A DNA stretch of 64,000 bases from Atopostipes sp963558565. GTDB lineage: Bacteria > Bacillota > Bacilli > Lactobacillales > Carnobacteriaceae_A. The position numbers were made by a program, and so were the translations under genes. Within the stretch, counting starts at the first letter, position 1; each line of letters starts with the position of its first letter. The stretch is from positions 62,001 to 126,000 of the forward strand of contig CAUWGX010000005.1 in NCBI GenBank assembly GCA_963558565.1, in the 5' to 3' direction. This document shows, piece by piece, positions 35,416 through 45,369 of the stretch. The notes beneath the pieces were generated by a model that did no database searches, was not told where the DNA came from, and worked only from the letters and a program-made list of their open reading frames with translations.

Positions 35416-36413
35416 AATTTAATTTTGATAATCCATGGATTGCTCGAATTTTCGCTCTCATCCTTGCGGTCGGTCTTTTTTTCTTTGTGAATTTAGAAAA
35501 TCAGGCCCGTTTTCAATCAAATAAACCGACAGATGGGGCCAGTATTAACGGATCCGAAATTATTACGAACTTACCGATTGAAGTGAATATGGATACCGAT
35601 CAATATTTTGTTTCGGGGATCCCGGATTCAGCCACCCTTCGCATTGAAGGTCCACAAGCGATTATTTTTCAAACCGTTGCGACACAGAATTATACGATTA
35701 CTACCCCCAACTTAAATGAATTAGGGGAAGGGACACATTCGGTGGAACTGCAAGCGAAGGGTCTCTCGGATGATATCACGGCGAGCGTGAGTCCGGGGGT
35801 TGTGAACCTAACCATTGAAGAGAAACAGACGGAAGAACACGAGTTGGCAGTGGAGATCGATGAAGACTTAGACATTGCGGAAGGCTATGAAGTTCTACAT
35901 CCTAGCTTGTCCACAAGTGTTGTTCATTTATCAGGCGCCGCCTCTACCATGAATGAGATTGACCGGGTCATCGTGGAAGTGACTTCCGATGAACAAGAGA
36001 TTAAATCCGATCTATTGACGTCGGCGCAAGTCTTAGTATTAGATGCCAATGATAATTTATTAAATGTCAATGCCGATCCTAGTCAAGTGGAGATTAATGC
36101 TCCGGTCGTCCGCACCCAAAAAGAAGTCCCGATCGTGTTACGAGAAGGTAATGGCGGGGTTGCAGGTTATAATTATGAACTGAAATTGAGCAATGGTGAA
36201 TCTGAATCTTTAACAATTAAAGGAGATCCAGAAGCGGTCAATGATTTACAAAACTTCCCGGTTACAGTAAACTTAGAGGGTATCACAGAATCTACCTTAA
36301 TCAATGTCCCGGTGGGCAGCTTGCCTGAGGGCATTGAAGAAGTCAATCAAGACGAGGTAGAAGTATTAATTGAAGTAACAGAAGAAAATCAAAATAGTAC
36401 GATGAGTGAGTAA
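35412..36413 (+). CDS. cdaR: CdaA regulator, YbbR-domain protein
   Basis: A 333-residue protein with one N-terminal TM helix (about 10-27, RIFALILAVGLFFFVNL) and an extracellular part of about three to four YbbR repeats rich in beta strands. It modulates CdaA from outside the membrane. It is translationally coupled to cdaA (ATGA overlap). The tail is acidic. Confidence 0.9.
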   Translation: MKFNFDNPWIARIFALILAVGLFFFVNLENQARFQSNKPTDGASINGSEIITNLPIEVNMDTDQYFVSGIPDSATLRIEGPQAIIFQTVATQNYTITTPNLNELGEGTHSVELQAKGLSDDITASVSPGVVNLTIEEKQTEEHELAVEIDEDLDIAEGYEVLHPSLSTSVVHLSGAASTMNEIDRVIVEVTSDEQEIKSDLLTSAQVLVLDANDNLLNVNADPSQVEINAPVVRTQKEVPIVLREGNGGVAGYNYELKLSNGESESLTIKGDPEAVNDLQNFPVTVNLEGITESTLINVPVGSLPEGIEEVNQDEVEVLIEVTEENQNSTMSE

Positions 36414-36443
36414 TCATATCGAAAAATAAAGGAGTATTCTATA

Positions 36444-37805
36444 ATGGTTAAATTTGGTACAGATGGTGTGAGAGGACAAGCAAACAGTGAGTTAACACCA
36501 GAGATTGCTTTTAAATTAGGTCGTTTCGGAGGTTATGTGCTTGCACAGCATATTGAAGAAGATCGTCCTCGAGTCCTTGTTGGGCGCGATACACGTATTA
36601 GCGGGCGTATGCTAGAGTATGCGCTCATTTCAGGTCTCTTGTCTGTTGGAGCAGAGGTTTTACGCTTAGGCGTCATCTCAACACCAGGTGTTGCTTATTT
36701 AACACGACAGCAAAATGCAACAGCCGGCGTGATGATTTCTGCTTCTCACAATCCCGCAGAAGATAATGGGATTAAGTTCTTTGGAGCAGATGGCTTTAAA
36801 TTATCTGACGAACAGGAAGCAGAGATCGAAGAGTTAGTGAATGCAGAAGGTGATGACTTACCACGTCCTAGCGCAGAAGGCATTGGTACTTCTGAAGAGT
36901 ATAAAGAAAGTGTCCTTAAATACATTCAATACCTCAAACAAACGATCCCAGGCGATCTATCAGGACTCCGTGTTGTTCTAGACGCAGCAAATGGTGCAAC
37001 CAGTCCGATTGTTAATCGTTTATTTGCAGATTTAGAAACGGATTTTTATGTTATTGGAGACTCTCCTGATGGCTTGAATATCAACGATGGAGTTGGTAGT
37101 ACACATCCAGAACTTTTAGCTGAAACAGTGGTTGAAAAAGAAGCCGATTTAGGTCTTGCTTTTGACGGAGATGGCGATCGGTTGATTGCAGTTGATGAAA
37201 ATGGAGAGATTGTCGATGGCGATAAAATCCTTTATATCTGTGGAAAATATTTAAATGATCATGGACAATTAAAGAATTCAACCATTGTTTCTACGGTCAT
37301 GAGTAATATTGGTTATTATCATGCGCTAGAAGAACAAGATATCCAGTCTGTGAAGACAAAAGTGGGTGACCGATTTGTAGTCGAAGAAATGCGTAAAAAT
37401 GGTTACAATTTAGGTGGTGAGCAATCGGGACATGTCATCTTCTTAGATCATTCAACAACAGGAGATGGATTATTAACCGGTATTCAGTTGATGAAGGTCA
37501 TGGAAGATACAGATCTTCCTTTATCTGAATTAGCTGCAGCTGTGACCACTTACCCACAAGAACTCATTAATATTCGTGTTACGGATAAAGAGGCCGTCAT
37601 GGAACATCCCCGAGTGCAAAAAGTGATCGAAGAAGTAGAAGCAGAGATGGGGAATGAAGGACGCGTGCTTGTGCGTGCAAGTGGAACGGAATCCCTTTTA
37701 CGTGTGATGACTGAAGCACCGACCCAGGAAGAAGTCACTGCTTATTGTGAACGGATTGCTGCTGTAGTGCGGGAAGAATTTGGTATCGAGTCAACAAATG
37801 AATGA
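36444..37805 (+). CDS. glmM: Phosphoglucosamine mutase
   Basis: A 453-residue enzyme, the usual length. The phosphoserine loop is ISASHNP with Ser101, the metal loop DGDGDR is near 240, the sugar loop GGEQSGH is around residue 330, and RASGTESLLRVM is near the end. It converts glucosamine-6-phosphate to glucosamine-1-phosphate for peptidoglycan precursors. GGAG site; third gene of the cda operon. Confidence 0.95.
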   Translation: MVKFGTDGVRGQANSELTPEIAFKLGRFGGYVLAQHIEEDRPRVLVGRDTRISGRMLEYALISGLLSVGAEVLRLGVISTPGVAYLTRQQNATAGVMISASHNPAEDNGIKFFGADGFKLSDEQEAEIEELVNAEGDDLPRPSAEGIGTSEEYKESVLKYIQYLKQTIPGDLSGLRVVLDAANGATSPIVNRLFADLETDFYVIGDSPDGLNINDGVGSTHPELLAETVVEKEADLGLAFDGDGDRLIAVDENGEIVDGDKILYICGKYLNDHGQLKNSTIVSTVMSNIGYYHALEEQDIQSVKTKVGDRFVVEEMRKNGYNLGGEQSGHVIFLDHSTTGDGLLTGIQLMKVMEDTDLPLSELAAAVTTYPQELINIRVTDKEAVMEHPRVQKVIEEVEAEMGNEGRVLVRASGTESLLRVMTEAPTQEEVTAYCERIAAVVREEFGIESTNE

Positions 37806-37814
37806 GGGTAATGC

Positions 37815-38570
37815 ATGAATTTTATAACGGGACAAGATTTTTACACATCATCCGAAATAAAAAAAGAAGCGAAAGCACAACTAAAAGGTCAATGGCCAAA
37901 AGCATTCATGATGGCTTTAATTCCCGCTGTATTTTCTATTATTTTTTACAGGAGTACAGCCGATGGGCAGACCTGGAGCCTGATTCTTGACTTAGTCCGT
38001 GACTTTTTACTATTAGGGATAACGTTTGGTTTTATGGATTTACTCAGAAATCGAGAGTATATTCTCCAACCGCTACAGGAAATGGCAGCCCCTTTTCGAG
38101 CGCAATATTTTTCAAAACTCTTTTTATTGAAGTTGTTGAAATATTTATATATCTTCTTGTGGACCTTGCTTTTGATTATTCCTGGAATAGTAAAAGCTTA
38201 TAGTTATTCACAAGCAGAACTCATTTATAAGGATTCGGTCGATCGAACGGGTGAACAACCAAGTGCGCGGGCTTGTCTAGCGGAAAGTCAGAAATTGATG
38301 CAAGGACATAAAGCGGAGTTATTTGGTTTGAATTTAAGTTTTATTGGCTGGGTACTCCTTTCTGGTCTTACTTTTGGCTTGCTAAATTTATGGTTAACCC
38401 CTTATATGGTGATGAGTGAAGTGATCTTTTACGAAAATATCACAAGAGGTTACTACTTACAGGATGAGCCTACAAGCGGACAAACGATGTCAGCTCCAAG
38501 CAGAGAAACCTCTCATCCAGAAGAAGTCGGCCAAGATCCCGATGACTTTAGCGATTTTGATGATTTTTAA
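37815..38570 (+). CDS. DUF975 family membrane protein
   Basis: A 251-residue protein with about five TM helices. The N-terminal SSEIKKEAKAQLKGQWPKAFMM and the later LLIIPGIVKAYSYSQAELIYKD are DUF975 hallmarks. The C-terminus is long, hydrophilic and acidic (EEVGQDPDDFSDFDDF). Function unknown. It begins 9 bases after glmM and may be cotranscribed; a terminator follows. Confidence 0.85.
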   Translation: MNFITGQDFYTSSEIKKEAKAQLKGQWPKAFMMALIPAVFSIIFYRSTADGQTWSLILDLVRDFLLLGITFGFMDLLRNREYILQPLQEMAAPFRAQYFSKLFLLKLLKYLYIFLWTLLLIIPGIVKAYSYSQAELIYKDSVDRTGEQPSARACLAESQKLMQGHKAELFGLNLSFIGWVLLSGLTFGLLNLWLTPYMVMSEVIFYENITRGYYLQDEPTSGQTMSAPSRETSHPEEVGQDPDDFSDFDDF

Positions 38571-38578
38571 ATCCATTA

Positions 38579-38614
38579 AAAAAGACGTGCCCGCAAGGGT
38601 TCACGTCTTTTTTA
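38579..38614. terminator. Terminator after the DUF975 gene
   Basis: Stem AAAGACGTG...CACGTCTTT with an inner CCCGCAAGGG hairpin and a T run. Confidence 0.85.
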
Positions 38615-38676
38615 TTTACATATTTGTTTTTATTGTTAAATCATTTACAATAGAGGTAATGAAAGAGGCCTATGGT

Positions 38677-39387
38677 TTAGTTTCTTCGACGACCTCCGCC
38701 TCCGAATAAGAGGAATAAGCGGAAGACGTTGAGGAAGGAAGCAATTGCGGCAGCCACATAAGTTAAGGCAGCGGCACGTAAAACTTTACGCGCTCCTTCC
38801 AATTCTTCACCGAGTAATATTTGTTCCGATTCTAAAATTGAAAGCGCTCGATGTGAGGCATTAAGCTCTACAGGCAGCGTGACAATTTGGAATAAAAAGG
38901 TTAATGAAAAGAGAATTAAACCAATATTAATCAGGGTCTGGCCGCTCCCAGTACCCAAGAAAAGGCCCACTAATAAAATAGGGAAAGCAGCGGTTTGGCC
39001 AATATTTGTAATAGGTACCAACGCCGAACGGAAACGTAAAAAGGCATAATCATCACGGTCTTGTAAGGCATGCCCCGCTTCGTGCGCGGCTACCCCAATC
39101 GCTGCCACCGATGTGGAATCATTCGTCGCGTCGGATAAGCGCAATACTTTATTTTGTGAGTCATAGTGATCCGTTAAATTTCCGCGTATTCTTTCAATGC
39201 GAACATTTTCTAAGTTGGCATAATCTAATAAATAACGTGTAATTTCAGAAGCATTGTAACCCAGTTGGGAATGGACATCGTTGTAACGGTTAAAAGTACT
39301 ATTAATATAAGCCGATGCGAGCCCGGAGATCGCTAACCCAATAATCACAAGAATATAGGTCGGATCAAAATAAAATGGAAAAAACAT
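38677..39387 (-). CDS. Zinc metallopeptidase, YugP family
   Basis: A 236-residue membrane protein with HEAGH at 102-106, the zinc-binding active site of this neutral zinc metallopeptidase family (Zn_peptidase_2). TM helices are at about 8-28 and a cluster after residue 120. The C-terminus is glycine/arginine-rich (GGGGRRRN). The substrate is unknown; a role in membrane protein turnover is only likely. Monocistronic. Confidence 0.87.
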   Translation of the reverse strand: MFFPFYFDPTYILVIIGLAISGLASAYINSTFNRYNDVHSQLGYNASEITRYLLDYANLENVRIERIRGNLTDHYDSQNKVLRLSDATNDSTSVAAIGVAAHEAGHALQDRDDYAFLRFRSALVPITNIGQTAAFPILLVGLFLGTGSGQTLINIGLILFSLTFLFQIVTLPVELNASHRALSILESEQILLGEELEGARKVLRAAALTYVAAAIASFLNVFRLFLLFGGGGRRRN

Positions 39388-39538
39388 TTATGAACAACCT
39401 CCTTATAGGATTGTATAGGATTTAAATTTCATTTTATTCTTTAAGGCCATTATAACACAAGCGAATAGCCTAAGTTTGAAAATATTGTAACGAATTTAAT
39501 AAAAAAGGTTAAAAATAAAAGAAAAGAGGCATATCTTG

Positions 39539-40705
39539 ATGGAAAATAAAGAACAATTGTTTCAGCGTTTTGAAGAGGTCTTTGGTTATACGGGAGAACG
39601 GTTTTACTTTTCGCCAGGACGAGTCAATTTGATTGGTGAACATACGGATTATAATGGCGGAAAAGTATTTCCATGTGCGATTACGATGGGAACTTATGCC
39701 GTGGTCGCGCCACGAGAAGATCAAAAAGTGGCAGCTTATTCTGAAAATCTTAAAGATTTAGGCGTCCTTACTTTTTCACTCGCTGATATTCAGTACGCAA
39801 AAGAAAGTAAATGGACGAATTATTTAAAAGGCATGTTACTATATATTCAAGAAATGACGCACGAGTTTACGACGGGTTTTGATGTGTTGATTTATGGAAC
39901 CATTCCAAACGGCGCTTCTCTTTCTTCATCGGCCTCTTTAGAAATATTGACTGGTGTGATTGCGAATGATTTATATGGTGTGGATCTAAGCGGCGAGACG
40001 CTTGCACAGCTGGGGATGCGCGTTGAAAATGAATTCTTAAATCTGAATTCAGGCATTATGGATCAATTTATTGTCGCTAATGCTAAAAAGGGGTATGCGA
40101 TGTTGTTAGACACGGATACTTTAGACTATGAACAAATTCCTTTTGCTTTACCTGATCATCAATTGATCATTATGAATTCATTGAAACAACGTGAATTAGT
40201 CGATTCTGAATATAATACGCGTCGCGAGCAGTGTGAAGAAGCCGTGCAGATGCTACAAAAGGTTGTTTCTATTTCAAACTTAGGAGAATTGTCCGAAAGT
40301 GAATTTGAAGAATATAAGTATGCCATTACGGATAGAGAAATCGCACGCCGAGCGAAACATGCGGTGTATGAGAATCAGCGAACGGAACGAGCCGCTAGAG
40401 CACTAGCGGATGGGCAACTTGAAGTATTTGGAAAACTAATGAACGAATCCCACCTTTCCTTACATGAAGACTATGAAGTCACCGTTAAAGAAACCGACTT
40501 ACTCGTTCGCTTAGCTTGGGAACAAGAGGGAGTGATCGGGGCGCGAATGACCGGTGGCGGCTTTGGGGGCTGTTGTATCGCGATCGTTGAAAATGAACAA
40601 ACCGAGCCGTTTATAAAAAATGTTCGACAAGGATACGAAACTAAAATTGGTTACGCCCCTGAGTTTTACCGTGCAGAAACTGCTGATGGTGCTAAAAAAT
40701 TATAA
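39539..40705 (+). CDS. galK: Galactokinase
   Basis: A 388-residue GHMP kinase. The signature GRVNLIGEHTDYNGG is in the first 40 residues, the ATP loop PNGASLSSSASLE near 120, and the third motif MTGGGFGGC near 335. It phosphorylates galactose to galactose-1-phosphate. GAGG precedes both the ATG at 39539 and a TTG at 39536; ATG is preferred. galT follows in the same operon; galE is not adjacent. Confidence 0.95.
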   Translation: MENKEQLFQRFEEVFGYTGERFYFSPGRVNLIGEHTDYNGGKVFPCAITMGTYAVVAPREDQKVAAYSENLKDLGVLTFSLADIQYAKESKWTNYLKGMLLYIQEMTHEFTTGFDVLIYGTIPNGASLSSSASLEILTGVIANDLYGVDLSGETLAQLGMRVENEFLNLNSGIMDQFIVANAKKGYAMLLDTDTLDYEQIPFALPDHQLIIMNSLKQRELVDSEYNTRREQCEEAVQMLQKVVSISNLGELSESEFEEYKYAITDREIARRAKHAVYENQRTERAARALADGQLEVFGKLMNESHLSLHEDYEVTVKETDLLVRLAWEQEGVIGARMTGGGFGGCCIAIVENEQTEPFIKNVRQGYETKIGYAPEFYRAETADGAKKL

Positions 40706-40726
40706 GAAAGAAAATGGAGCATGATG

Positions 40727-42223
40727 ATGAAGATTGATCAATTAATTACTGGTTTTATACGAAAGAGTATAGAGATAGGCGATTTAAACCCACTAGATGA
40801 AGTATATATAACGAACCGCTTATTAGACCTTCTGGGGAAAACAGCGTTTAAAAAATCAGCGACTTTAGAAGATAGCCCACAAGATCGCTTAGATATTTTA
40901 GATGCTTTGGTGGAATACGCCGTAACAGCAGAAGTGATTGATGACTTAGCGGCTTCGCGAGATGTTTTGGCTTCTAAAATTATGGATCTTGTTACACCTT
41001 TACCTTCTGAAGTGAATCGTGTTTTCTGGGAAGATTATAAAGCGAGCCCTAAACAAGCAACGGACCATTTCTTTGAAAAGAGTCAGCAAAATAATTATAT
41101 TAAAACACGTGAAATTGCACAAAATATTGCTTTTACTTACGAGGATCAGAATTTTGGCGAAATTCAAGTCACCATTAATTTATCCAAGCCTGAAAAAGAT
41201 CCCAAAGAGATTGCCTTAGCTTCAAAATTTGAGCAATCGACGGCTTATCCAGCGAATGCTTTAGTTGTTGAAAACGAGGGGTACGCCGGACATTTGACCC
41301 ATCCCGGGCGTACGAATCATCGAATTGTTCGGATGGATTTAGCAGGCGATGCTTGGGGATTTCAGTTTTCTCCTTACGCCTATTACAATGAACATTCGAT
41401 ATTTTTAGCGTTAGAGCACCGACCGATGGATGTCGGTCCTCAAGCTGTGCGTAACTTGTTGGAAATTATCCGTCAATTGCCCCATTATTTTGTGGGATCG
41501 AATGCCGGTCTCCCGATTGTGGGAGGATCTATTTTAAGCCACGATCATTATCAAGGCGGGCGTCATCATTTTCCGATTCAAGATGCCGCTTATACTTACC
41601 AATTTACGATCGATCAGGCACCCAATGTCGAAGCAGGGATCTTAAACTGGCCGATGTCTGTCATTCGTCTGCGGGGAGAAAGCACAGACGAAATTTCCGC
41701 AGCAGCAGAAAAAGTGATGGCGGCATGGGAAGATTATTCGGATGAAACAGTAGGTATTCACGCTTACACAGAGGACACTCCGCACAACGCGATCACACCG
41801 ATTGCTCGTAAACATGGTGAATTATTTGAGTTAGATCTGGTGTTGCGGAATAATCGGACGTCAGAGGCGTTTCCCGACGGTATTTTCCACCCACATCCGC
41901 ATGTGCAGCATATTAAGAAAGAAAATATTGGTCTGATTGAAGTCATGGGCTTAGCGGTGTTACCGCCTCGGTTAAAGGATGAACTATTAGAAGTAGAAGC
42001 GTTTCTATTAGGTGAACAGGACGAAGTAGCTGAAATCCATCAAGCTTGGGCGGAAGAATTAAAAGCTGCACAAGATGAAATTACCCCCGAAAATGTGCGA
42101 GAGATTATAGAAACAGGGGTTGGCCAGGTATTTGTAGAAGTGCTAGAAAATGCGGGTGTTTTTAAAACAGATGAAGCAGGCCAAGCTGCCTTTATCGCAT
42201 TTATTGAAAAAACTTTAAAGTAA
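40727..42223 (+). CDS. galT: UDP-glucose-hexose-1-phosphate uridylyltransferase, Firmicutes type
   Basis: A 498-residue enzyme of the long GalT class (COG4468), unlike the 350-residue E. coli form. Motifs include HPGRTNHRIVRMDLAG, VGGSILSHDHYQGGRHHFP (the HxH-like nucleotidylation region) and FPDGIFHPHPHVQHIK. It converts galactose-1-phosphate and UDP-glucose to UDP-galactose and glucose-1-phosphate. Three ATGs lie in a row; the third (40727) has the best distance to GGAG. Confidence 0.93.
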   Translation: MKIDQLITGFIRKSIEIGDLNPLDEVYITNRLLDLLGKTAFKKSATLEDSPQDRLDILDALVEYAVTAEVIDDLAASRDVLASKIMDLVTPLPSEVNRVFWEDYKASPKQATDHFFEKSQQNNYIKTREIAQNIAFTYEDQNFGEIQVTINLSKPEKDPKEIALASKFEQSTAYPANALVVENEGYAGHLTHPGRTNHRIVRMDLAGDAWGFQFSPYAYYNEHSIFLALEHRPMDVGPQAVRNLLEIIRQLPHYFVGSNAGLPIVGGSILSHDHYQGGRHHFPIQDAAYTYQFTIDQAPNVEAGILNWPMSVIRLRGESTDEISAAAEKVMAAWEDYSDETVGIHAYTEDTPHNAITPIARKHGELFELDLVLRNNRTSEAFPDGIFHPHPHVQHIKKENIGLIEVMGLAVLPPRLKDELLEVEAFLLGEQDEVAEIHQAWAEELKAAQDEITPENVREIIETGVGQVFVEVLENAGVFKTDEAGQAAFIAFIEKTLK

Positions 42224-42235
42224 AAGAGTGATAAT

Positions 42236-42928
42236 ATGGATAAACAAGACATGATTAGTCAAGATATTGATCAGATGAAAATAGGCGAACAGATCACGAT
42301 TAAACCGAAAAATAAAATTTTATTTATTGGAGATAGTATTACGGACGTCAATCGAAATCGCAACGATGATCAGGACTTAGGTCAAGGGTATCCGTTGCTT
42401 TTAGGTGCCTATTTACTCAATAAATATCCTACCTATGATTTACAGATTTTAAATCGAGGAATCGGTGGCGATCGGATCGCTGATTTAAAGAACCGTTGGG
42501 AAGAAGATTGCTTGGAATTAAATCCAGAAATTGTTTCGATCCTCATAGGCATAAATGATGTTTGGCATGGGATGGGAGACGAGGAAACTTTAGATGAAGC
42601 AGCATTACAGCAATTTGAAGCGGATTACCGCTGGTTATTAAAAATGCTAGCGCATCGGACGGATGCACGTGTTGTGTTGATGGAACCTTATGTCTTGCCT
42701 TACCCTAAAGATCGCGTCCATTGGCGCAAGCATTTAGATCCGCGGATCCAAATCATCCGCCATTTAGCGAATGAGTATCATGCCGCTTTAGTTCCATTAG
42801 ACGGCATCCTCAACACGCTAGGCATTGAAAATGGATTTCAGACTTATACGGGAGACGACGGTGTCCACCCCACTTTAGCCGGCCATGCGGCCATCGCGGA
42901 AGCTTGGATTCATTATTTAGATGTATAA
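42236..42928 (+). CDS. SGNH/GDSL-type esterase
   Basis: A 230-residue hydrolase without signal peptide. Block I is FIGDSITD (Ser34), GGDR is in block II, GINDVW in block III, and the catalytic DGVHPT block V. It belongs to the lipase/acylhydrolase group and probably deacetylates or de-esterifies a carbohydrate. It starts 12 bases after galT, so it is in the galactose operon and might trim acetyl groups from galactosides (inference). Confidence 0.88.
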   Translation: MDKQDMISQDIDQMKIGEQITIKPKNKILFIGDSITDVNRNRNDDQDLGQGYPLLLGAYLLNKYPTYDLQILNRGIGGDRIADLKNRWEEDCLELNPEIVSILIGINDVWHGMGDEETLDEAALQQFEADYRWLLKMLAHRTDARVVLMEPYVLPYPKDRVHWRKHLDPRIQIIRHLANEYHAALVPLDGILNTLGIENGFQTYTGDDGVHPTLAGHAAIAEAWIHYLDV

Positions 42929-42936
42929 TTGAACGC

Positions 42937-42980
42937 GAACACCTTTGCTTTTTATTGTAAGAAGTAGAGGTGTTTTTGTT
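42937..42980 (+). terminator. Terminator of the gal operon
   Basis: AACACCT...AGGTGTT stem with a 22-base loop that can fold further, then T5. Confidence 0.65.
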
Positions 42981-43101
42981 TGGAAACAAAAGAATTTTTT
43001 GTAAGAGTTTATGAAGTATAGGAGTTCTTATTTTCATGAAACACGCTCGACTAGTACAATAGAGGTATGAGTAAAAGATAATATGAAGTAGGAGGGAAGA
43101 G

Positions 43102-44112
43102 ATGACGAAACAAAAAGTACGCCAAAAATCAGTCGGATTGAGTTTCGCAGGTGGTGGTGTTCAGGCTTGGGCTGAAGTAGCTGCTTACGCGGACTTAGAG
43201 CGGCAAGGCATAGAAGTTGATGCAGTAGCAGGTACTTCGATGGGCTCCTTTCTCGCGGCTGGTGTAGCAAGTGGCTTATCAGCAGAAGAGGTTTATCAAA
43301 TTATTCGCGACACGGATGAGGCGATTGAAGAAAGTAATCTTTTTGGTATTCAAGCCTTTTTCAGTTTGTTCTCCTTACGACAACCAATGGGATTGGTGTT
43401 GATGGATAAATTGGCAGAAGTTATCCGACCCGTCAATAAATTATACGGCGAGGTGATGCTGTCTGATATTCCAAAACCATTAGCGATTCCAGCGGTCGAT
43501 ATTATTAGTAATAAAATGATTGTTTTCTCTAACCAACCTGAATATTTTAAAACGGTGTATGAGGATGCCGTATTCTATGAAGAAGACATTTCAGTCACCA
43601 AAGCTTGCTTGGCTTCCAGTGCCTATCCGATTATTTTGAGCCCGGTAAAAGTTGGCGATTATCAGTTGGTTGATGGAGGCACTTTGATGAATTCTCCTGC
43701 TCCTTTATTTTCAAAAGATAAAATTGAGCATGTGATCGCCTTGCGCATTCCTGTTTTGGACAATACAATACCAGCTGAAAAACGTTTGGAGGTCGCTTTA
43801 CGCGCGATTAATTTGATGGTCGAAGCCCAAGAAGAATCCTTGGCTCATCAAGCCGACCAACAATATTTTTTCGATGTAAAGTTACCAGGACTTTTTAAAT
43901 TTGGAGACAGCGAGCCGATTATCAGTGCGGGGGAACAGTTCGTGAAAGATCATCCCATTGATACTACCGATATCTTTGAGAAAATTGTTGATGAGCCAGT
44001 TCCTAAGAAAGAAACACCCGACGAAGCGATCAAAATTACGATCGAAAAACCGGAAACGACCCGTCAGAAAATTGGTAAACTTTGGGAACAAGTCAAAAAT
44101 ATTATGCATTAA
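43102..44112 (+). CDS. Patatin-like phospholipase
   Basis: A 336-residue protein. The oxyanion loop is GGGVQAW (17-23), the nucleophile elbow GTSMG is at 44-48 (Ser46) and the catalytic Asp is in VDGG near 193. This is the Ser-Asp dyad of patatin lipases. No signal peptide, so it is cytoplasmic or membrane-associated. The tail is Lys/Glu-rich. Substrate unknown. Binding site GGAGGG; terminator behind. Confidence 0.88.
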   Translation: MTKQKVRQKSVGLSFAGGGVQAWAEVAAYADLERQGIEVDAVAGTSMGSFLAAGVASGLSAEEVYQIIRDTDEAIEESNLFGIQAFFSLFSLRQPMGLVLMDKLAEVIRPVNKLYGEVMLSDIPKPLAIPAVDIISNKMIVFSNQPEYFKTVYEDAVFYEEDISVTKACLASSAYPIILSPVKVGDYQLVDGGTLMNSPAPLFSKDKIEHVIALRIPVLDNTIPAEKRLEVALRAINLMVEAQEESLAHQADQQYFFDVKLPGLFKFGDSEPIISAGEQFVKDHPIDTTDIFEKIVDEPVPKKETPDEAIKITIEKPETTRQKIGKLWEQVKNIMH

Positions 44113-44113
44113 A

Positions 44114-44142
44114 AAACACCTCAGACGAGGTGCTTTTTTTAT
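44114..44142 (+). terminator. Terminator after the patatin gene
   Basis: Stem CACCTC/GAGGTG with AGAC loop and T7. Confidence 0.85.
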
Positions 44143-44215
44143 CGAAAGATGAGTAGAGTTGAGGAAAATACGCCTTGGTTTTTATTTAAATGCATTCACT
44201 TATTTTGAAGAAATC

Positions 44216-44971
44216 CTAAGCCTTCGGACCATAATGTCTTTTCTCAAAGGCATTATCTTGGGGCTGGTATCCCAACTCTACTTGTGCTTCTTCATAAGAG
44301 AGACGCGGGAAAGTATTTTTGGAGATGCCATTCACAATCAGATAAGGGGTTTTAAGCTCAGCTTCTAAACAACAATCCACTAAATGATTCATATCTCGGC
44401 TAGAAAAATACATCGCTAACCCGTGTTCATCCGCATTTTCATCGAGCTCCTCATCACTTGCTTTATAATCTGCGATACGAATTCCAATCGATTCAATCCC
44501 ATGAATCGCTGCATGATAAGAAGCTAAACCTTCCAAATAAACTTTCGAAACGCCATATAAATCAGCCGGACGTACGGGATCTGTGGCTTTCACTTGAACA
44601 TAATCGGGATAAGCATCCACCGCATGCACAGAACTAGCAAAGATAATTCTTTTTAAATCAGGTGCCTGGGTGGCTGCTTCATATAAATTATGAGGTAGCT
44701 TATAGTTCATCTCCAGTAAGTCTCCATAAAATACTGCTTCAGCATCCGGCTCCCCCGCAAGTTGGATCACATATTCAATCCCATCAAGAATCCCCTCCCA
44801 GTTCTCAGGAAGAACCAAATCTGTTTCTATAACTTTCGCACCTTCTGTTAGCTCTTGGGGAAAATCAGAAAAATCAATATCGACTAATGTTAGTTGATGT
44901 TGACCACTTAGGTGTTTTGTCAGTTCAGTACCGATTGTACCCGTTGCGCCTGTAATTAATATATTCGCCAT
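44216..44971 (-). CDS. NAD-dependent epimerase/dehydratase (extended SDR)
   Basis: A 251-residue Rossmann protein. The NAD site is TGATGTIG at residues 7-14, with SSVHAV and the catalytic YGVSK near 140. The acidic residue after strand 2 (LVDID) suggests NAD. It resembles uronate dehydrogenases and short sugar epimerases; the substrate is not known. It is alone on its strand. The upstream sequence leads into the repeat region. Confidence 0.8.
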   Translation of the reverse strand: MANILITGATGTIGTELTKHLSGQHQLTLVDIDFSDFPQELTEGAKVIETDLVLPENWEGILDGIEYVIQLAGEPDAEAVFYGDLLEMNYKLPHNLYEAATQAPDLKRIIFASSVHAVDAYPDYVQVKATDPVRPADLYGVSKVYLEGLASYHAAIHGIESIGIRIADYKASDEELDENADEHGLAMYFSSRDMNHLVDCCLEAELKTPYLIVNGISKNTFPRLSYEEAQVELGYQPQDNAFEKRHYGPKA

Positions 44972-45173
44972 TACATTGCCTCCTAATCAGGTTGTTTTGA
45001 AAAACAAACCATTGAGTTGATTAGAGCTTACTGCAACCCTTTCATGCATTGCAATCAATTTGCATAGGAGAAGGGCGAGCATCACTTGATTCCTCAGAAA
45101 GAATCAAGCGGATACCGTGAAATATTGAGGAGAAATTCGTTGTGTGGTTGTTTATCGCACAAAAGCTTCCTTT

Positions 45174-45341
45174 AAAGGAGCTCGTGGTCATATAATCAGG
45201 TTTCGTGGGCACGAGGATGTTGCTCGCGGTCACGTAATGAAGATTCGTACTCACGAGGATGACACTCGTGGTTACGTAATTGGCTTTCGTGTTCATGAGG
45301 AAGGTTTCCAGGGAAATGTAACCCGTTTTCTTACCAACGAG
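45174..45341. repeat. Four tandem 42 bp repeats
   Basis: Units at 45174-45215, 45216-45257, 45258-45299 and 45300-45341, all 42 bp and ending in ACGAG, ATGAG or similar. Units 2 and 3 are most alike. The unit boundaries form hairpins CACGAG-7 bases-CTCGTG. As 42 is a multiple of 3, both strands stay open: plus gives 14-residue repeats such as ARGHVMKIRTHED, minus gives others. An ORF at 45144-45344 has no clear binding site, so I call this a repeat, not a gene. Confidence 0.85.
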
Positions 45342-45369
45342 TGAGAAACTATCCCCACAAACTATTACT

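Noticed and set aside
45174..45341. CRISPR array
   Set aside because: The units are contiguous without spacers and have diverged; no cas genes are present in the window.
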